A stretch of DNA of 10,899 bases, taken from NCBI GenBank assembly GCA_016256075.1, contig SDVU01000749.1:1-10899 (forward strand). The letters run 5' to 3'. Source of the DNA: Dictyocoela muelleri (lineage: Eukaryota > Microsporidia). How positions within the stretch are numbered: position 1 is the stretch's first letter; each line of letters begins with the position of its first letter. Shown in pieces: positions 6,371 through 10,899 of this stretch. The notes beneath the pieces were generated by a model, which was not told the origin of the DNA, did not search any database, and saw nothing but the letters and a program-made list of their open reading frames with translations. The translations under genes were made by a program, and so were the position numbers.

Positions 6371-7300
6371 TTACTCCTTTATGTTTACACCCATGATATT
6401 TGGTCTCTCAGGATGTGACACATTTAACATACCCTTCTTCAAAGACTTAAGCTGTGTAGAATGTCTTACTAATTTCTTATTATCTCTTGTCAATACAACA
6501 TATGCATTTCTTCCTAATATTGCTTTCACTCATCCTAATTCATTAGATTCGCCATCCATTTTATTCTTTTTCGCCTCATTCTTTATTAAAACCTTTTCAT
6601 TTAGCTTAAAACAATCCAATGGAGACTTCTTGCATTTTAATTCTCCTTTGTAAGATTCCTGTTTATCTAAAACATGTTTCCAGTTTTTACTGTTTAAAGC
6701 CTCATTCGGAGACATTTCCGTGCTTCTGCGGATTGAATTATTGTAATTTTCAATTATATTTTTCAAAACGAACTTATTAGGTTTCTTTTCATGCCTTAGG
6801 CATTTCTAATTGTTAAATAAGTTCTTTCAATACGGACATTGCTTTTATGGTAATACGGTATTTAAAATATTTGAGAAATTTTTTTAGAGCAAAATGATTT
6901 TAATTTTTTATTATTAAATTCCCTACCATTATCAGTTAATAGGGTATTTATTTTGAATTTACTATTTACGCCTATTATGAATTCGGTAATTTTCAATGCA
7001 TCCTTTGAATTAACTGTCTTCCCAAATATCTTTCTAGAAAAATAATCTATTTTCAAAATAAATAAGTCATTCTTATTTATTTCCAAGATATCAAAGACCA
7101 CTCTGCTTGAAAAAGATGTAATAACAAATTTCCAGGGTAAGATTTTTTTTGTATTTCTTTTGACAAATCATGCAACTTGAAATAGCCTTTTTTATTTTTT
7201 CATAAGAAACCGAGATTCAATTCGTATCCATATCTTTTTTTTTATTTCTCGTTCTATGATTCAAACTTATATGTAGTTCATTATTGAAATATCATAATGA
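6371..7300 (-). pseudogene. Integrase remains of element 2
   Basis: Minus-strand fragments show the integrase domains in order. A C-M-I-C segment (about 7155-7175) is the second half of the HHCC zinc-binding region. The core has a first Asp in KIDYFSRKIFGK (about 7020-7060) and LLTDNGREFNN (about 6915-6950). The YNNSIRRSTEMSPNEAL segment (about 6690-6745) is the typical post-core stretch of gypsy integrases. The polyprotein ends near 6371, next to a small hairpin. It would have inserted the element's cDNA into the genome. It is a fossil with several breaks, and its wording differs from the integrase of element 1. Confidence 0.85.
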
Positions 7301-7419
7301 TAATTTTCATCTTTAATGGTAAATATCGGCTAAGAGCATCTGATACTTTTAGGTTTTAATTTTTCTATAAATGACTTCAAAACAAATCTTGAAAATCTGT
7401 GGAACCCTCGTTTCTATTC

Positions 7420-7720
7420 TTGCAGATCCGAAATATAATTTTGAATTCATATACTCTGAGCTTTATGACCCGTAATAAGTGTAAATTCTCACTCTATTAG
7501 GTAATACTGGAATTTTCCCATTGTCAAAGAGAGGCCAAAACCTCCTTTTCCGTAATACCATATTTTTGTTCCCACTTTGACATTACTCTTGAGATATATG
7601 AAACGGGCCTTTCATTCTGTCTAAATACAGCACAAATACCAAGGTTTGATGCATCCGATTCTAAAGTAAATTGGCCCCGAGATCTGGTATTAATAATTCT
7701 AAAATTTCTTTCCTCCTATT
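7420..7720 (-). pseudogene. RNase H remains of element 2
   Basis: The minus strand reads LESDASNLGICAVF (about 7623-7665), the catalytic Asp context of Ty3/gypsy RNase H. Next come RPVSYISRVMSKWEQKYG (about 7560-7615) and an I-T-E-K-E-V-L-A segment, the usual second conserved block with its acidic residue. RNase H degrades the RNA strand during reverse transcription. It is a broken fossil. Confidence 0.85.
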
Positions 7721-7739
7721 TTTTATTCTATCAAAAACA

Positions 7740-7945
7740 ATTGTTAAATCATCACTTCCATTAAATTTTACCTCATTAACAGTCAATGCATGAGGTTCCT
7801 TAAGATCAACAGATAATTTTATAATTAACATTCTATCGTAATTGATCATCTCGAGAAAAAGTTGCAGATATTTTTTTTGTACGAATGAGTTTATTATCAA
7901 TAATTCCTTACGCACGATCAAAAGAAAGCGGATATGGCTCTTTTT
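7740..7945 (-). pseudogene. Reverse transcriptase remains, C-terminal portion (element 2)
   Basis: On the minus strand QLFLEMINYDRM (about 7825-7862) corresponds to the conserved F-L-G-x-x-N-Y-Y-R block that follows the palm of gypsy reverse transcriptases, and EPHALT and VKFN lead toward RNase H. This portion is separated from the palm/YIDD portion by the Merlin insertion. It is a fossil. Confidence 0.75.
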
Positions 7946-7981
7946 GCGAATAGTGGTTCTCTTTAAGGGGTCACTATTAGC
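7946..7981 (+). repeat. Left inverted terminal repeat of Merlin
   Basis: Contains GCGAATAGTGG and GGGGTCACTATTAGC. It is also self-complementary: TTTTTGCGAATAGTG (7941-7955) pairs with CACTATTAGCAAAAA (about 7972-7987) with one mismatch, so this end can fold on itself. The minisatellite begins immediately after it. Confidence 0.65.
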
Positions 7982-8218
7982 AAAAAAAACATTTTATTCG
8001 CAAAAAAAAGCATTTTATTCGCAAGGAAGGCATTTTATTCGCAAGGAAGTCATTTTTTTCGCAAGGAAAGGATTTTATTCGCAAGAAAAGCATTTTATTC
8101 ACAAGGAAAGCATTTTTTGCAAGGAAATCATTTTATTCGCAAGGAAATCATTTTATTCGCAATGAAAGCATTTTATTCGCAATGAAATCATTTTATCCGC
8201 AATAAAAGCATTTTTATT
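7980..8218 (+). repeat. 20-bp minisatellite, about 12 units
   Basis: Units of the form GCAAGGAAAGCATTTTATTC are repeated head to tail about twelve times, nearly all 20 bp (one 21, one 18). Drift runs from GCAAAAAAAA at the left to GCAATGAAA at the right, so neighbouring units are the most alike, as expected of unequal exchange or slippage. It lies between the Merlin left end and its transposase and has probably grown from sub-terminal sequence, since TTCGCAA also appears inverted at the element's tip. An open frame through it is a consequence of the missing stop in the repeat, not a gene. Confidence 0.95.
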
Positions 8219-8269
8219 ATTTTTAAATATTTTATATGAATAATAAGTTTACCCATGTTTATCAAATAT

Positions 8270-9185
8270 AATTCGGCTTTATTTATTTCAGAAAAAGAGG
8301 CGCCAAGTTTTTTAATAGATATGGGAATTGTTTGCAACAAAAAGCAATGTTTTGACGCAAGATGCCATGGTGTTGAAACTATTGAATTTAAATTGATGTT
8401 GGTATGAGGAAACAAATATATTATAGATGTAATTTAAAAAAATTCCGTAGAAATGTTCTATTTTTCCTGATGTTTTTAAAGGCTCTAATTACTCCTAAAT
8501 GAATTCCTATATTTAGTTTTTATGTATTTGCTAAATGAGAGGAATTATACGTTTACATTAAGTACTTGCATTTCTGAATCGACCTAAATAAGATGTAAGT
8601 CTAAAATTAACAATATTTTCCAAAAATATATTGACGATCGTTTCTATCGAATAGGAGAACCGGGTGTTCGAGTGCAGCTCGATGAATCGGTAATTTCGCG
8701 GATTGGTAAAAAAAGATCTTCAACATCTATTGATGATCAAACTCGAGAAACTACTTGGCTATTTGCGGAATTGAAGAAAACAATAATACAAATTTTTTCC
8801 TTGAGATAGTACCTAATCGACTAATAGAAACATTAGTAGATGTTATTTCAAGAAAGATAGCACCCAGAAGCTTTTTGATTACTTACGGATATCCATCATA
8901 TCTAGGCGCAGCCAAAAAGTGAAAATGGACCATTTAATAGTTAATCATACGGAAGGTTTTACTAATATTGATGGTGATCATACAAATTCAATTATAAATT
9001 TATGGTCACATCTTAAACTAACTATTAGCTCTAGATATGAAGTTATGAAATCTTATATTAATGCCTTTTTGAATGAATTTGAGTTTAGAAAGAAATATAT
9101 TAACTATTAAAACAAACAGTCCGTCGATAATTTATTCATAGAGATTCTTAAACTGATTTTTAGACAAGAAATTCATTATTGTTAA
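8270..9185 (+). pseudogene. Decayed Merlin (ISXO2/IS1016-like DDE) transposase
   Basis: Recognisable family blocks lie in different plus-strand frames. An N-terminal Cys-rich zinc-binding region has FLIDMGIVC plus CFDARC (8309-8360) and, in another frame, YRCNLKKFRR (about 8422-8451). VQLDES (8672-8689) carries the first catalytic Asp. FFLEIVPNRLIETLVDVISR and GYPSYLGAAKK follow (8794-8919) after a frame change near 8791. Then comes IVNHTEGFTNIDGDHTNSI with LWSHLK (8934-9014). The tail (to 9185) continues in frame past a TAA at 9108-9110 with KQSVDNLFIEILKLIF. The second Asp, expected before GYPSY, is Tyr (TAC, 8884-8886), and the expected Glu of HTNxIE is Ile (ATA, 8994-8996). It therefore cannot be active. 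Family copies are usually about 270-300 residues, and the remains cover that length. Confidence 0.85.
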
Positions 9186-9311
9186 GATTTAATAATATTT
9201 TCAATAATTTTTCAACATTATCTGCAATATATAACATAAAAATCTAAATTTAAATAAGCTAAAATTTTATTTAATTTATGTCTACAATATTTTTTTAATT
9301 ATACCCCGAAT

Positions 9312-9369
9312 GATAATGGTGGCCCCATATCCTAATTTACTATATTTTAATAAGGGTGCCACTGTTCTC
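9312..9369 (-). repeat. Right inverted terminal repeat of Merlin
   Basis: Read inward on the minus strand it begins GAGAACAGTGGCACCCTTATT and, after about 20 extra bases, has GGGGCCACCATTATC, matching the left end block by block (12 of 15 in the inner block). It contains its own imperfect hairpin (GTGGC ... GCCAC). RT remains of element 2 resume immediately beyond. Confidence 0.6.
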
Positions 9370-9371
9370 AA

Positions 9372-9990
9372 GGATCGCCTGTTATTTTGTCAAAAGAAAT
9401 TTCATATCCTAGAAATTATATTTTTTCTTTTCTTTAATTTCGATTATCTTTAATTTCTTCTAATCCATAATCTGATAACCTTTTTAGAACTTTTTTTAAG
9501 TTTTCATAATTTTCTCTAAATCGCGACCAAATACAAAAAAATATCATCAATATAAACGACACATGATACATTTATTAAATATTTGATTACTAAATTCATT
9601 ACTCTTTGAAAAAATGACGGGCTATTTTTAAACTCCCATGGCATTTTTCTAAACTGCAATAATTTCGTTTGGTATAAAAGGCTGTATTTTCTATATAGCG
9701 GTCTCTAATTGGTATCTGAAAAGACCCATCTTTCAAATCATAACCTGTAAAAAAATTATGATTGTGTAAGTTCGATATTAATTCTTAGATTTTCGGCAAT
9801 TGAAATTATATTGTGCCACTAAATCTCGCAGCCTTACAAAATCTATGCAAAAACCTCATTCGCCGTTTTTTATGCGAACTGAATGAGCAAAATCTAACCA
9901 TCATGACCGACTTTCTTCGACAATACCCCTTTCACAAGATCAGATATAAGATCTTAGAAATCTTGTTTATCTTTGAATGACCTAATTGGT
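9372..9990 (-). pseudogene. Reverse transcriptase remains, fingers and palm (element 2)
   Basis: Minus-strand blocks, in order, are a FCIDF segment (about 9850), GYDLKDGSFQIPI (about 9710-9750), PWEFKNSPSFFQRVMN (about 9592-9640), VVYIDDIFLYLV with the catalytic YIDD (9543-9554), ENLKKVLKRL, and near the Merlin junction FLGYEISFDKI (about 9380-9415). These are the standard conserved motifs of a Ty3/gypsy reverse transcriptase. It is broken by several changes and is a fossil. Confidence 0.9.
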
Positions 9991-10199
9991 CGATTCCAAC
10001 TTACTGGTTTTTCATTATTTGTATCTATGCAACACACTATAGGAATGTTAGTTTATAATCCGAGTTTTTTCACTAATGCATTTCATATTAGGATTTCTTC
10101 CATATTTTCATTCTCAATGATGTTGAATGTTTATTCATAAATTTTATCCGATATTCTAATTAATAAATTTATTTCTCGTGTAACATTTACCTTTGAGCC

Positions 10200-10340
10200 C
10201 TTAATCAATCTAAATTCTCTATTTTTTGTAATATTTTTTATTCTAAATTTTAAAAAGTATTTTACTGGTGATTACTGAATCCGACGCGCCTGTATCAAAT
10301 ATAGTGTTGAATACTTTTAACTTTCAATAATAACGTAATA
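10200..10340 (-). pseudogene. Aspartic protease remains of element 2
   Basis: On the minus strand VFNTIFDTGASDSVITSK places the catalytic D-T-G-A-S at 10,282-10,296, the signature of retropepsin-like proteases that process Gag-Pol. It sits between the Gag-like remains and the RT, as expected. It is a fossil. Confidence 0.8.
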
Positions 10341-10399
10341 TATATCTATTTTTTTACTATCGGTTTTATGTATTTCAATTGGGTTTATCATATCCACAT

Positions 10400-10899
10400 T
10401 TTTTGAACATTTATTATTATAATGACCCAGCTCGTTATATTTAAAGCTACTTACGATTATTTCTCGTGACTTTTGCGATTCAATAATTGTGTTTTTTTAA
10501 TATCGATTTTTTTGTTATCTTTTGCACTGTAGTGCTCATTTCACATTCTAAAAACCATTTCAATTACATCTCTTAACGTAATAACAAAAGAACAAAAAAT
10601 CATTTAAAAAGTTTTAGGTGCATATTCTCGTCTTAATTTCTTGAAGATCTCATCATTCCGATTTATCGTTTATTTGCAACACATCTAAGTCGCTCTAAGT
10701 AGTTTGATCATAGTGCATCTAATATTTAATCATGTTATTTATACTACAGTAGATGGTGGTTTTTACGACATTCAAAAAAGGTGTATTTTACGTAAAATCT
10801 ATAATAAATAAATCAAATATACATTTTATTATGCATAATATGCCCGTAATAAGAACACAAGGGGTAATGACCGTGTTATATTAGAAAGTGCGCTCTTAA
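10400..10899 (-). pseudogene. Gag-like remains of element 2, incomplete at window edge
   Basis: A segment ending ELGHYNNKC (about 10,407-10,446) resembles the second half of a CCHC nucleic-acid-binding knuckle, just upstream of the protease. Further upstream a segment containing DEIFKKLRREYAPKTF (about 10,600-10,670) has the character of the end of a Gag capsid region. Beyond about 10,720 I cannot assign the sequence, and it runs off the window. It is a fossil. Confidence 0.5.

Larger units (their letters stand above)
7946..9369 (+). mobile_element. Merlin-family DNA transposon inserted in element 2
   Basis: A roughly 1.42-kb insertion within the reverse transcriptase region of element 2; minus-strand RT wording runs right up to each side. 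The ends match as inverted repeats. Left 7946-7981 carries GAATAGTGG then GGGGTCACTATTAGC, and right 9312-9369 read inward carries GAACAGTGG then GGGGCCACCATTATC, with extra bases between the blocks. Inside are a 20-bp minisatellite and a decayed Merlin transposase on the plus strand. Merlin elements use an IS1016-like DDE transposase and make 8-bp or similar target duplications. I see no convincing duplication here, which may reflect decay or limits misplaced by a few bases. Confidence 0.75.
6371..10899 (-). mobile_element. Element 2: fossil Ty3/gypsy-like LTR retrotransposon, interrupted by Merlin, open at the right edge
   Basis: Reading leftward on the minus strand, the domain remains are in gag-protease-RT-RNase H-integrase order. 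These are a zinc-knuckle-like Gag segment (about 10,407-10,446), a protease DTGAS motif (10,282-10,296), RT with YIDD (9,543-9,554), RNase H and integrase. RNase H before integrase is the Ty3/gypsy order rather than Ty1/copia. The reverse transcriptase region is split by a Merlin DNA transposon at about 7946-9369. The element is broken by many changes and looks old. The 5' part, including any 5' LTR, lies beyond the window. Confidence 0.85.

Noticed and set aside
6381-6653. 90-codon plus-strand frame
   Set aside because: Antisense to the integrase remains of element 2, whose minus-strand wording is clearly the meaningful one.
7842-8165. 107-codon plus-strand frame rich in Lys, Phe and Ser
   Set aside because: It translates the 20-bp minisatellite. 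Because 20 is not a multiple of three, the unit is read in rotating frames, and a coding repeat would not be expected to look like that.
7980-8218. CRISPR-like array
   Set aside because: Units are contiguous 20-mers without unique spacers, and the context is eukaryotic; it is a minisatellite.

Overview
The window is strongly AT-rich, shows no recognisable introns, ribosomal or bacterial genes, and is dominated by decayed transposable elements. The organism is most likely a eukaryote with a compact, AT-rich genome, and my best guess is a microsporidian (Nosema-, Anncaliia- or Hamiltosporidium-like). The grounds are a Merlin-family (IS1016/ISXO2-like) transposase whose wording resembles what I recall from microsporidian Merlin copies, a Ty3/gypsy polyprotein fossil, and one small secreted-type protein of low complexity. 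This is inference, not a database result.

Region by region. Positions 1-160 are simple AT-rich sequence. Positions 222-2965 hold a fossil DNA element (element 1) on the minus strand. It encodes a retroviral-integrase-like transposase (KRBA2/Ginger-like wording) and is bounded by inverted repeats of about 170 bp, not LTRs. It is itself split by a roughly 1-kb non-coding element (about 1582-2568) with palindromic inverted ends, and that insertion is flanked by a 78-bp direct repeat. Two GC-rich islands (161-221 and 3151-3208), each with a tRNA-like B box and a T run on the minus strand, lie outside element 1. Positions 3209-4060 are non-coding with a short (TA)n tract and a diverged two-unit tandem repeat. 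A near-perfect palindrome lies at 4061-4325.

The only intact, plausible host gene is at 4499-5002 (+): a 167-residue protein with an N-terminal hydrophobic segment and seven Asn-rich hexapeptide repeats. A second, larger and older palindrome occupies 5379-5762. From about 6371 to the right edge lies a Ty3/gypsy-like LTR retrotransposon fossil on the minus strand (element 2), with integrase, RNase H, reverse transcriptase, protease and Gag zinc-knuckle remains in the expected gag-pol order. Its reverse transcriptase region is interrupted by a Merlin DNA transposon (about 7946-9369, + strand), which carries a 12-unit 20-bp minisatellite between its left end and its decayed transposase.

The genes do not form a pathway. 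The window is a graveyard of nested mobile elements around a single short host gene, and the nesting gives a relative order of insertion: element 1 before its palindromic insert, element 2 before Merlin.
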